Assembly: GCA_050084515.1 (NCBI GenBank)
Contig: CM114275.1
Location: 13,206,001-13,270,000, forward strand
Reading direction: 5' to 3'
From: Blasia pusilla
Taxonomy: Eukaryota > Marchantiophyta > Marchantiopsida > Blasiales
Length of the DNA stretch: 64,000 nucleotides
The position numbers and the translations under genes are program-made. Shown one piece after another: positions 13,081-25,600 of the stretch (within the stretch, counting starts at the first letter, position 1; every line of letters begins with the position of its first letter). The notes beneath the pieces were generated by a model that worked only from the letters and a program-made list of their open reading frames with translations, had not been told where the DNA came from and ran no database searches.

Positions 13081-14242
13081 TCAATACTATATCAGGAGCA
13101 AGATGTACATCCTCTTCACTCCAATTAAAATGACCCAACTCCTCGTGGGCATGCTACACCAAACGTGCTTTTTACAAAGCATGTGGCTCCATGCGTACTT
13201 AACATCCTCCCCAACTCGCGACTCACGTGTCTTCTTCCACTAGAACCTTTTGGCTTGTTGTAGGATCCCATCCTGTTATCTAGGACCCCTTGCGCTTGCG
13301 ACCATTCTAGTACATAGGTACTCTAAGACTACTCCAACCAAATAAATATCCCACCCACCTATCGCCTTCTTACCAGCCTATGAATATGTCAAACGTGTGA
13401 CTCGGGTTTGATCCCCGACCTGATAGTAGCGAAAAGAATTTCTTGCTCTATATGCAATGTACAAAAAAATATAAAAAGTGATCTTTTAAAATATGCAGTT
13501 CTTTCCCCAAGAAGATCATAGTTAGCTGAAAAGAGAGTTAAATGGTAAATAACACTAGTAAATGATGAAAGTGTGCCTAAAATTAGAACAAAGATAAAAA
13601 TCACGACCTGCTGACCCAATCGAATCATGCATAGACATTGCACATCAGAATGAACATAAGAGGTTCCATTACTCCATCAAAGACAAGAAGGTTTCAGTGT
13701 AATAACAAGCTCCAGAGGGTACTCTCTCTGGGTGGGACCATTCCTATAGCATAGTGACGTCTTAAAGGAATGATGATACAAACTTTTGTGGTTGTCTTTA
13801 AATACTATCTCAAATAGAAGTAGTTCTTGAGATCTGAAGCGCTTCTTGATAGGTAGGAGCTTCTTCAAATCTCTTTAACTAATTTAATCTACGTACATGT
13901 TTACTTTACTTATGATCCCTATGAAACTGCTGGTTCTAACTATTGCATCCCCCTATTTGTCCTGAAACAATGTGTCTCTTTCAAGCCTAACTTATCTAAC
14001 GGCGCACCTCTTGAAAGCGGTGACAATCGTCTCTTTAGTGCGAAGTCCTTTTAGTCCTTGTTACTTCCTTGACGGCGAAGTGCTTTGCTCTTGGTCTTTT
14101 GCATAAGTGCTTTGTACTTCGCTACAAAGTACTTTGTCATCTTCTTCTTCTTATTTTGTTACAAAGTACTTGGCAGTATAGTTGTTTGAAGTCTTTGCTA
14201 GTATTCTTTACAAAAACAAGAAGGTCTTCCTTCTTTTTCTTG
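13081..14242. other. Unassigned sequence inside the Ty3-like element
   Basis: No reverse transcriptase motifs in any frame that I can read. Around 14090-14170 there is a short CTTTGTACTT/CAAAGTACTTTG repetition with local palindromes. It may be a later insertion that replaced the polymerase region. Confidence 0.35.
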
Positions 14243-16420
14243 TTACTCTGCTTTTCCATTTTTTACTCCTCTAAGGCAAGTCAAGGATGTCTCTCTCATG
14301 ATTGGACAATGCCCCACATCGACCCTCGTCAAGCCCAATGGTGTAAATACCGCCTTTCCCAACATCAGGGGTTGCACTCCTGAATCCAACAAAATGTGGT
14401 GCATACAAAACAACCTATCTCTTGGACTCACCAAATGAAAGACCTCTACCCAAATATCCAGCAAAACAAAACCAAGAGAAACCATGGCACGCTCTATCGC
14501 GGGTCTAGTGGATATCTCAACCATCCTAGCAATCATAACTTGCCATGAATCTGAGATGGATGACCCGAGCATAGGCTCCAAGCTTAAATCCACCACCTCT
14601 TCTGCAACCACCATTGAACGTGAGATAATAATACCAACTCGAGGCTCACACGACTTAATTACTAGCCAACCAAAAAACATTGATGGGAGTACCTCCCAAC
14701 ATGTAGCCCAACATCGTAACATTAGGAGTAGAAAACCATGGGATGCGGTATATGGCAATGGCTTCCCCTAACGATGTACTCAAAATGGGCTCCACTTAGC
14801 TTGAGCATCAACAATAGGAGTTGTTGCACTTGCTTATCCCATTGCCCTCGTGCGTGCATACCAACAACTTCCACTCTCCGAGAACTCATCAACGGAGTCC
14901 TCATTGCCTAGGACAAAGTAAAAGATCGTGGAAGCTTGGTCTGTTTCTTAGCTTCATCTCTCTGCAGATCCACCTCTGAAGCTCCTCTATAAGTAATAAC
15001 ATTGGTTGCCTGCATTTGTACAACCTCGTACATCCAACCAATTAAGATCCTCCATGTCTCTGGCTGTTCCATAAGACGTTCATGCCACTGATCTGGCATT
15101 GAGTAACTTGAATGCCAAAGTGGCAATATGCTCCTACTCTTGCTTTATCTGAGCAACCATCGTAGCCTCACGCCTTACGTCTCTCTCAACGCATTTAGGT
15201 AGTGGACCTCTACCTCCTCCACGGACATATCCAACTCCTCGTCCCCCAACAGGACCACCTCATGCATGACCTCTAGGCCCATCCGGACTGCCAACTCGCT
15301 CTGGTGCCCTCTATGGCCCTCATTCCATAAGTATCTCAAGGTGTAGGCTAAAACACTTGGTACATATATTGCCATACCATTGACAATGATCACACTTGTA
15401 GACTTCTAATACGGGCCAATCTCCTCCTCCAGGCTGAGGTACGCATCCACTCCTTCGACGGATGCAATCATGTTGGTCATTGGCTCCACCACATGCCCCA
15501 AAAATAATTCCTGATGGTTGCTACTGTGTCGCATATGATGGTGTAGGTCTATGTGGCACAAACTCACGATAATCTCCTTGAGCTCATGGTGCCACACTCC
15601 TCTTCCAAAATCCACATTGTTGTAGTGGTGGTGCATGCAATCGTGATTACTCTTGCGTATGACTCATGGCTGCTACACTCTCCTTAGCCATGTTACGCTC
15701 AATGCACTCCATCATCTCAAAATATCTCTCAATGTAGGTGAGGTGTGTGTCAATAATATTGCATCCCTCACTTATCTACATCGTGTACCATGCCTGAACA
15801 ACCTAGGCCTTTGTCACCCATGAGTAAAGCTAATCAATCGACGCAAGCGAGTGAATAACTCACGCAAACTCTCTGTCATACGCCTATGGAAGTCATTGAT
15901 ACCCCATAACTTCTCCGTCCGTACCCCCTGGTAGTTCCTCCACAACTCGGCAAAGAACTCAACCATGGGATTGAACCTAGGACAAACCCGATTGGATGAT
16001 GCAAGTGCCCCAGTCTAACTCATCCCTCCTAACGCATCACTACTAGCAAAAGAAGTAGCCTCTCCTAGCTCCTCCTCCTTATCTGGAAATGGCTTAGTCC
16101 ATGACACATGATGCGGGTCGTAGTAGAGTCTCCTAGCCTGAATCTCACGTGTGTACCTCCGAGAAAACTAATGATAATCATCTATGGGTGTCCCCTCTAA
16201 GTGCTAGAACATATCGTTCCATGTTGTAAACGGGTTAAACTCTTTAGAGTTCTTAGCCCTCTCAGAATCGCACCAACTCATAAACTCCGTGATGAAGTCG
16301 TGGAACTCTATAGTACCCACAACTCTTGAAAACCTACGTGGTCCTCTACCTCGGTTGTCCATCTTGTATGCTCAATTGGTAGGACCACTAACTCTGCGCG
16401 GTGATGCACTAACAAATTCC
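14243..16420 (-). pseudogene. Ty3-like gag, broken (copy 1)
   Basis: Minus-strand frames matching the second gag copy at 60053-58452 throughout, first by DNA (16350-15850 against 60053-59560) and then by protein (EEEIGPY, VEPM-N-IASVEGVDAYLSLE, QWDKQ). Gag is the capsid/nucleocapsid polyprotein of the particle. Stops every 60-100 codons break it. The last part (14904-14722) corresponds to 58640-58452 of the other copy. Confidence 0.65.
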
Positions 16421-18292
16421 TCTACGCCCTCTCCCTCGTATGAGGACAACACATAAGGAGGTCACGGGGGTCCCTCATGTGGAGGTCCTTCATGTAGAGG
16501 TCCTCAAAACCTTGCGCCACTCCGCGTAAAACCTCTAGAGCTACTTTCAGGTCCATCACCTTGCCTCTCAAAGTCCGTAAAGGACACCATGATGACCCTC
16601 ATGCCTCTTTCACACGATCATCCTCACTCTTTCGAGCATTCCCTCAATCACTCAGTCTAAATATTCGACACTCAATCTACGCTCCCTCTTACTAAGACAT
16701 GTACTACGTGATAATAAGCGGCAAGGTGTGGCAAAATCACTGGCCTATTGTCTCATCTCATCGAAAGAACATACCCTCACCTTTGGACATCCCAAGTAGG
16801 TTTATGTTCCCTAAACCACATACATCAATTATGCTCTCAACATCCGCACGAAACTCAATCTCCCAAATAACTATCCAATACTTGCAATTCCCTCACAGGT
16901 GCACCGCACATGATCATAATGGAAAACCTTACAGTCTCGGTGTCGCTCCTCGTCAACTAAAAATTGCACCCAATCAATCACAAGGTCACCTCCCATCACA
17001 AGGTTACCTTCCATCACCAGACTGTACTCTCAAACAATCGGTGCACGATGGTGGATGACGCCACAATTACAATGGTCTTGAATTGGTCCAACCGTTGTTG
17101 CCACGACTCAACAATTGCTAATGGTCATAAAGAAGACAAGAGCGGCTCTAAGTCATAAAAACCGACAGTCCTTAGTGTCTTCCGTCTAATCAACAAAAGT
17201 AAAGAAAATGTATATGAATGGTCATTGATGCCATCGACGACGGCCAACGGATGAAGCAAGGATGGCCCAGACGGACAACGATGGTCAATGGGAATTATGA
17301 TAGCTGATATGTGGGTAAATATGACTCTATTTTCACCTTATTCAAAATTCAAAGTCTTTTATTTTTTCTTACTCCACTAACCCCTTAAACTAAGGTTCAA
17401 CTCATTAAAATTTTCTGGCATTTGGCTTATACTCCACTACGCCCATAAATCTTGGGTCAACATCCACTAAATAAAGTTTCCAGTTGACTTCACCCTCAAA
17501 TGATTTTTCCCTTGTCTTATTCACAAATATTATATATATATATAGCACTCGACCAGAGGGAGAGCGCTTTACGCTTGGAGCGCGCAACGAAAGAAACTAG
17601 CCCTACCTTCTGCTCTTTCAGAGCGTCTTAACGGTGGCAGCCCCACAGTTCTCTGATTGAAACTTGTTGCTTCCGAGTAAGTCCTCTGTAATGGAGACTT
17701 CTTTGGCTTTATATATATATAACCTCCAACTAAGAATTTTACCAAAAATTTGAAATTGCTCCTTCCTTTACAAGTTGGCTATGGCACCCCAAGTAAACGA
17801 TCACAAATTGGTGCTCAGATGTCCAAATTGCGTACCGTTTCTTTGACAGTCTGCACAACTTCTAGATATACAATGTCGTCAAATTGGTTTGTTCATTCGA
17901 CCTTCCATAAATAATACGGACTGTCGTGCAACCCATGAACTTCACTCCTATATAAATTTTGGTAGGGATTCCACCTTGAATTCTCCCGTAGAAATTTGGA
18001 AATCTGTACAAACACAAACCAACAAGCTACAGAATGCTCCCAAGAGCACCAACATGGAGCACTTCTCTCCCATACTTAATTCCTACAAAAAATTGGGGAG
18101 CACTTGTGCGCACTACTCTCTCGTATGAAAAAAACTATATATGAACATCAAAATCGAGCGGCTCTTGCTCGTGTAAGCACTCCCATGAGCCTCTGAACTA
18201 GGTAACACGGTTCCCATTTTGCACAACAACGAGATACCAACAAGCTCAATTCTTGTACATCAATTTATATATATAGAGCTCTCAATATCTCT

Positions 18293-18297
<5 letters not shown>
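16421..18297. other. Leader/unassigned sequence between gag and right LTR-like repeat
   Basis: Would be the 5' leader of the Ty3-like element, but at nearly 2 kb it is long. Short AT dinucleotide runs occur at 17529-17543 and 17710-17720. No coding sequence is recognised. Confidence 0.3.
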
Positions 18298-18347
<50 letters not shown>

Positions 18348-18444
18348 AGCAAGGTGAGGAGGGGGTTACAAATAATCAATTAGCTTGATTAACTTATTAT
18401 ATATATATATATATATATATCTTTCTCTCTCTCTCTCTCTCTCT
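18298..18444. repeat. (TA)n and (CT)n microsatellites
   Basis: A TA run at 18298-18342 (about 22 units), a second AT run at about 18397-18420 and a CT run at 18425-18444, just left of the right LTR-like repeat. Confidence 0.95.
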
Positions 18445-18529
18445 CATGTCAAACCAAACTCACTCTCCTAACGAGAGGCTTGGGTTTCACACATAAGACA
18501 AGGAGGACCATATATGTATAGCTCTGCCG

Positions 18530-18920
18530 CCTCATGCCAAGAAGTTCAACAATGAGTTTCAAGGCTCTCTCTCCTTGGGTATATCCTTTTCCCTCTCCCA
18601 AGGTCCCTCCAGGGTAACCTATGCTCGCATGTCATCTCTTTGACCCTCGACGTGTTGTAGGGTTTAGGGGGTCAAAACCCACTTCCCAAAGTGGGTTTTG
18701 ACCCTACTCAAAATGGTAACTTGTTAGAAAGAGTAAATTTTTTTATATGTTCCAAATGAATCGAAACGAAAGAAAAACCTGCTATCTCAGGTTATGGGGC
18801 CTGAGCAAATCATCCTTGACTTCTTGAGAATGTCCTCATAAACACTCTCATAAACACTCTCATAAACACTATCCTCATAAACACTCTATTATAGACTCAT
18901 CGATCTATCTTAGATGAGGT
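18530..18920 (-). repeat. LTR-like direct repeat, right copy
   Basis: Partner of 11210-11600 (shared blocks listed there). It contains a local minisatellite at 18838-18893, where CTCATAAACACT recurs four times; the left copy lacks it. Confidence 0.6.
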
Positions 18921-18949
18921 GACAAAATGCTTTTAAAAATTTGTAGATC

Positions 18950-19551
18950 ACACCTACGATCACAAGTGGGTTTAGGTATTTAGTCGTAATCATTAGTACT
19001 TCCCATAAGACCTCTCAGAATTTCCAAGTGACATTTTAAATCAATTATGAGGACGTGATCGTATTACTTCAAACTTAAGTGACAGGATGAGAAGAATTTG
19101 CAAAATGAAAGGGGCCTCCAATATTGTTCCAAACAGGTAGACTTGCCGTTGCGAAACGGGACGTTTAGGGCGACTTGCCATTGTGACTAATCTCATCAGT
19201 TAGTCACATCTACCACGGGCATGTACAGTCGCACGGGCACGGTGGAGGGGTTCGGATCCATATCTCTTACAATCCAGACAAGCAATTACGGTGCAGGAGT
19301 GAGCACGGAGCGTCCGAAGAGACAAGTGTGAAGAAGACGGGCGTTCGAGAGGGTTTTGGTTTGTGTTGGTGTAGAGGAGGCGAGGGTTTGAAAGATTTAA
19401 GAAAGTGGACAGAAAAAGTGGAGGAGAGGGGAGGAGGAAGAGGAATCACGCTCGTAAAGCTCTTAAGGGATTACGGTTTTAAAAAAAAAAGTTTCTGATT
19501 GGGGCTCGTATGTCACGGAGCATTTTCTTGGCTTCTTTGTGACAGTGCGCT
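18950..19551. other. VIR upstream region
   Basis: About 600 bases before the VIR start codon, with a purine-rich stretch at 19370-19450. It should hold the VIR promoter and 5' UTR, but I cannot point to a TATA box or start site. Confidence 0.35.
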
Positions 19552-19626
19552 ATGGGGCGCCCCGCTTCTAGCGCGCTGTTCGCTCAGTCCTTCAGGCATT
19601 ACCATCCTGGCGAGCATGTGGATGAG
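19552..19626 (+). CDS. VIR: VIR exon 1 (start codon)
   Basis: 25 codons beginning MGRPASSALFAQSFRHYHPG and ending HVDE before a GTACCA donor. Plant VIR proteins start MGRPEPVVLFAQSF, which fixes the start. The frame passes directly into exon 2 at 21592 (VRFSEPVVITACEILELQG). Intron 1 (19627-21591, 1,965 bases) shows nothing I recognise. Confidence 0.88.
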
Positions 19627-22600
19627 GTACCAGCAGCTCTACCCGCTTCCGCATTTTACTTTGTTTCTCTGGCCAGTTTGGCTCCGGGTTTTGTTTAAAA
19701 TGTAGCTCTCTCACTTGCGAGATTACAGGACAGGAACGGCCAATTATTTACAATCTTCGACGTGGACCAAAAATTGATTCAAATGGAATTAGTGAATGGA
19801 GGAATACTTTTTGATCGTGAATGAGTGTGGGTATCAAGTAAGGACTGAATGATGAGGGAAGAATGAACTCGAGTGTCTAGTAAGGACCTGAAAACCGTTT
19901 GTATTGGTGATCTGGTTCATGAAGGAAAAATCACATGTCAAGCAAGCAATTGTGTCCCGAGAAAAAGAGTTCGTGAGAGTGTGTGGTCGGAGGACTTCTT
20001 GGACATTGTGTTAATTGGAACTTAGGGGAATCAACACTCTCCAACTATAAACTCATGTAAACTCTTGAACAATACTCGAGGGTCAGAGACTTGTGGTCGA
20101 ACTCACGTGCCTTTACATGGGGCGGAGGGGCATAAACACTACTTGCCAACCGGGAAACTCAAACAGATCAGACACCACGCAAGCCATATCAGAGTATATG
20201 ATCCTGAAAATATCATTTGAACTGTAGGTTGCCTGTGAATGATCAATACTCGAATTAATGTCTCCTGCTATTCACTAAGTGAAGCTCCTCTTTAAAAAAT
20301 GGATACAAGTAAATGTCCACGGCATCCAAGAAACAACTGTTGGTTGGATTTCATGAATATGATTTTAATGCGGGTGAGCAACCCTTAACCCTTCTCCGGG
20401 TCCATAGTTCATGTTTCTGCTGTTTCAAAGAGTGGAGATGGTAAAAGAAAGCAGTAGGTAATTGAGGACTCCTTGATCCTTGCCAAGCCCATTACCCCCA
20501 ACATGAAGCCCTAGTTGGACAGAAATGATATCTATACTTGCTGCAGGTGGTGTCAGTGCAGATGGTACAATTACAGGAGCGAGACTAGTGTTTAGTGTGA
20601 ATAAAAGAAATGTAAGTGCTGATCTTCCTGGATTTCAGCCAGGACGTTCTTCACAAGAATGATAACCAAATTTTGTGAAACAGTTCTGATGGTTGCAGCA
20701 ACTTTGGCCTTTCAGTTAGTCAGTCAAATCTCTTGAGAAAGCTTAGTGAATTCCAACTTAAGAATTGAAGAGTACAGCAATGCAGGCCTCTCTTCTCTTG
20801 GAAGTGACTGGGCAACAAACTGATGTCAGTTTTGATCCTCACATGTGCTGGGGAGTGCCTATTTTGTAATTGACTACTGAACTTGAACATAAACTGGGTT
20901 TCTCTTATCGGAATGCCCAAAAGATACTTCTTGAAATCCGCCTTAAAACGAAGTGTTTTAAGAAAGTTCTTGCAATTGGTTGTGGGTTTCGTTGGCTATG
21001 TTGTCGTAATGGTAGTCATTAAAGCTGTCCTTACTGTGATACCTGGTATATGGGAAGCCTTTCCACCCTGTGGTCTCTCTCACCCAATTTTTATTCAGTT
21101 TCACTAGTATGCCTTGTTTCCAAAGAGTCTCTATCACTTCAACAGAGTAATCAACAGAGAATACTTTTTGAAGCAATTCACCAGTTCTACCTTGGAATGT
21201 TTCAGTTTGCCTCTTGGGGTTCTACCTCAATCAATCTCTCATATCTGTGTCTCAAGTGTCTGAATGTTGTTTAAGTCCCAGGATTTTGTAGGGTATGTAA
21301 CCCCTCTTGTTTCACAAAAGGATGTTGTGATACGATGTAGTCTAAAAGCAGGGCAGGTTGGTCATAAACTTATGAACAGAGCATTAGCAGTGGTTCTCTC
21401 GGAATTAGGAATGATGTTATTTTTGATGGCGCAATCCAGGAGATGCGAAAAAGCTCTGAGATCAAAAGTTAATGTCTGGAAACGGGAGTATATTGGCCTT
21501 AGGAGATAGGTGTATTTATAGTCCCCCTTTCCAGTCTGATATCTGTGTGCTCCTGATCTAATTTTTTCTCATAAACTGTGGAGCTGGCCAGGTGCGTTTT
21601 TCTGAGCCAGTTGTCATCACCGCATGTGAGATTCTTGAACTGCAAGGAGTTTCACAATGCGCATCTGTTTCTCTTACTGGGTATGTGTGTATGTTTAATC
21701 CAAGTCAGTGTACTGCTATGAATTTTTCACTTATTTTGTTGGATCCTGTCTTCAGATAACCTTGGGGTGGAAGCATCAAAGACCGACTTTGCTTTTACTT
21801 TCTGAAGACTCGTGTAGTAGTTTACTTGAGTTGTGGTTATTTTTCACTCACTCCACAGGGTGAGTGTAAGCTATCAATATCCGGATTGTTGTCCTTAGAC
21901 CTGACCTTGGGAAGCTTTTTATGGGTGCGATGTTGGATTGTTGTACAGGGTTAGTAGCCCGCAGTCATTTCCTGTAGAAATCTATGTTCGAAGTGGTGGA
22001 GATGCCCGTTTCAAGCGCCTTTGCCATCCCTTCCTGTATTCTGCTTCAGCATCAACTCTCCAGGATGTACAGGTTGGTTCTTGATCTTCTCTGCTCATTT
22101 AATTCGTATGGAGAAATAACAATGTCAACTAAGAATGTCTTAGTCTGAAGCTATGGAAGTGTCTTTCTATCATCAATCGGTCCCACCTTGTAGTTCCATG
22201 GACACTCTAATGAGTTGTGATCCCAAGTTGCGCTGAAAGAAAACATCTGGATTTTTGTTAGCTGCATTGAAGTTAACCCATGTTTTCTGCATGGTTTGCA
22301 GGTAGCAGTGACCGATCATGTTGTCTTGCGTGGCACATATGACTCCCTTACTCTGGTTCTTTATGGAAATTTGGCCAGTGATATTGGTCAACTTAGTGGT
22401 AACCATGATCTGGACTCATCAGTTCCACTTTTACTACCAAATGAGGCATCCTATGAAGTTGAGGACCTTCCTGAAGCATTGCACCCTCACAGAGGAAAGT
22501 TATATGCGCCAACTTCTCTACAGTATTTACAGCTTGTACATATTGATGCGGAGGAGATTCTGGTAGTTCAACAATTACTTCAGCTGGCAACTATTGCTGG

Positions 22601-25600
22601 ACGGTCCTCTTTGGATGTCAAATCCTTCTACAAGGTTATCAAATCCCTTGTATCCGCAGCATCTTCTCTACATATTTCAGAAACCCGGCTTCAAGTGTTT
22701 CCCAATGTAAGGCCCTGGGCATTCTCTGCAAAAATGACCCCAGTTGACAGCCAAGAGAGAACAAACAGGATCAATCAAATTTTGGATGCCAAGAGAGACC
22801 TTCAAGAACTGCACGAAGAGCTTGATGACAAAAGAAAAGAGAAGGAGCTGAACACAAAAGAGGTGGTTCTCACTGTGCAAGAAATGAACAATATGGGAAA
22901 TAATGAGTCTGTTTCAAAAGCAGAGGGTTCCGAGTGGGTGCTAGAGTTAATTCTCCAGTGGATTCAGAGTGGCGTCCAACCATCAGATCTCTCTGTTCCT
23001 GCTTTGTTTCCAGTAAGTATTCAAGGACTATGTCTCATCATTTAGAGTTGGTAATGAAGTAAAATATTTTTACTGCCGGGTTTGGGTGAATTCTATTTTA
23101 TTTTGGTGGTGGATAAATTGCTATGCCACAATCCTGGATAGTTCTGAGCTGATGTTTACCAAAATGCTCTGGTAAATGAGCTTGATGGTGAAACAATTGT
23201 TTCATTATGTTTCAAATGTAAATTCTCTTTCAGGCCTTCAGGGAAAGAGGTATCTCATCATCCTATTGGGAGTCATATGTTTCCAGGTTTCTGGCATAGT
23301 GATGTCTACGTGATAGTTGGCTGTCTTGCAGATTGAAACTTTGATTGGAGGTTTGGCTGCAGCACAACTGCTCTGCACAGATGCGAAAGAATGTTACCGA
23401 TTTGTTGTTGCAGGTGGGATGAGACTTCTTCTGGATGTTCTCCAACATGTGGTGGGAAAGTTTTCTGCAACAGCGCTGCTGGCACTGGGAGCTCTGGAAT
23501 TTGCTTCGCGACATGCGTTTGGTTGCGAGGCACTGCTGGGCTGGTGGAATCCTGGCCATTCAATATATGAAGAGAACGTGGATCATAAAGGTTTCAGTAC
23601 TGGCTATGCAATACTAGTGAATTTGCTCCTGCAGCCACAGCAAAATTCTGTGGCTCAGCTAGTAGCCAGAGTACTTCATCGGCTTCGTGCTTATGAGCTG
23701 ACTGCTGGAATTCAGGTAGGTGTATTTGGAAAAGTTATGTTTTCATAAGTAACTCTTACGTGTAGGGAAAGGCAGACACGGTCTGACCTCAATCTTTTGT
23801 GCTGCAGTCAACTCTCGAGACACTTGTTGAGTCACCTTGGAGAACAGAAACCTTTTCTTCTTTGCAGGAAGATGAATGGGAGTCTCTTGGTAAAACAACT
23901 GTGGTCTTCAAACAGCTTGTGGTAGGTACTACCTCATGCAGCCGAATGTCCATGAGGGAGCAGTGTAACTTTTCATGGGATACTTTTGGATCAATGGATG
24001 CTGTTTTCAAGTCTGACACCTTCTGACACTCAAGTTCTGCTGCCAATCTGTCATAGAAATTGCTGAATGCCAAGAATATTGAGAAAGGTGATGCAACTGC
24101 TCAGTTTTCACAATGGTTGATGCTGGATGTGGAGGGTGTTGGAGCAATGTTACCACCATGTGCTGCCTATGGTGGTATTGCAAATAGTTCAGCCCATGCA
24201 AGGCAGGATATTGATCCTTTCTTGCTATCCTTGCTCCAGGTAAAGAACAGAATGCCCTAATAAAAGGTTGTGCCTCTTTGTGAATGCCTCCTGCTTGCAA
24301 CTTGTTGGGAAACAGAGCAGTAATTATGTGGGTTAAAATCCACCAGTAATCAATAGTGCTACCTAGGCTTATGCAGTTTTGTTCTGCTGGCATCTCAGTT
24401 AAGTACATGGTGAGTTTGAGAAGCTGAGATTTATAAAGCTCTCTTTACCTGTTTGAATTGAGCTTAAGTACACAGCACCAAGTTGAGCGCAAAGCTGCAC
24501 TTTAATCTGTGAAGGTTTTTTGACTAGGAAACAAGTAGTATTCTACCAACATTGCCAATGCCATTCTTATCCTGGAAATCTTATAAGGTTAGCTGAAGTT
24601 CAGATACCTAGTTAGATTCAAGTGGGTGTATATATATCTAAAAGCATGAGGTTTGACAGCTTTACCTATGCTCTTTTGGTATCCTTTGTACATACCATTT
24701 AGATGGAATCCATTGAATTTTCCATGAGTTTGTCGAGTGATTTATAGCTTTCCATGAAGTAAAAGCATTGAAGAAATTCCAATGTGTGTAGGAGAGGCGG
24801 TTACTTTCTTTGCTGGCTGCTCTCATCTCCTCTCCCAGGTTTCGGTCAAAAGAGGGACATGCAATGAACTCGTGTATGGAGTTTGTGGGTGTTCTTGAGA
24901 GCCTACTGATTGTGCTTTTAAGCTGCCGGTCTGGTATGTTCACTTAAATTTTTTTAAAGTAAAATAAAATTTCTTTCTTGTATTGCTATTTGTGTGCAAG
25001 ACCAGCCAATGGTTATTCCATATTTCCTATAAAGTTTTAAGTTTCGGAAATGATGGCTCACCTCCATTTCTGTTTTTCTGGTTTAGTATATTCGGTAGTG
25101 ACATCCTGGTAAAACTTTTGGGTTTGTTATGTTTCCTGTAGTTAGGGCTCAGTCTTCACAGGTGAAACCAAGAGGATAATGTTCGCCACAACTGACTGGA
25201 TTCAAGATGTGTTGACAATGATCACTTGCAGGGGTATTATTTCTAGTGGGTGATAAAGAGGTAGTTTTGGCATTGTTAACTGGTCTACAGAGGGTGCAAG
25301 AAGCGCAGGAGAAAGATCTTGCACCCCTCCGACATGCAGTAGCTCTCACTACAGCAGGGTTTCTCTGTCGCCCTCAAGATATAGGCAGCATGCTTCAAAC
25401 CTGCTTCTCTGTGGTTTGCTGCTTCTCTATGCCTATTTTCAGTGAATTGTATCTTTAATAAGGCAGGAGATGTTGTTTGTCCTGGTGTCTTGCTTTGAGT
25501 GATTCTGGCATAGGCGAAAATCTTCCCTTCTACTTTCCTGTAGTTGTTTTCTCATTTTTCAAGCCATGATTTGATCCAATAAGACCCTTGATCCTGATTT

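Larger units (their letters stand above)
11120..18950 (-). mobile_element. Decayed Ty3-like LTR retrotransposon
   Basis: Minus-strand element: gag-like frames at 16420-14243, integrase at about 13080-12160, and a pair of related direct repeats at 11210-11600 and 18530-18920 that behave as LTRs. Protease, reverse transcriptase and RNase H, normally 1.5-2.5 kb between gag and integrase, are not visible. The 1.2 kb at 13081-14242 is too short for them and looks unrelated, so the polymerase region seems deleted. All frames are broken. Outer limits are approximate, and I found no primer-binding site or target-site duplication. Confidence 0.65.

Noticed and set aside
14243-14771. Overlapping plus-strand frame 14484-14771 as a gene
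   Set aside because: It overlaps the minus-strand gag remnant, which has a homologous second copy; the plus frame has no support.
20883-21509. Overlapping frames in VIR intron 1 (20883-21107, 21050-21274, 21264-21509) as extra VIR exons
   Set aside because: Exon 1 (19552-19626) joins exon 2 (21592) directly in phase and in family order, leaving no room for them.
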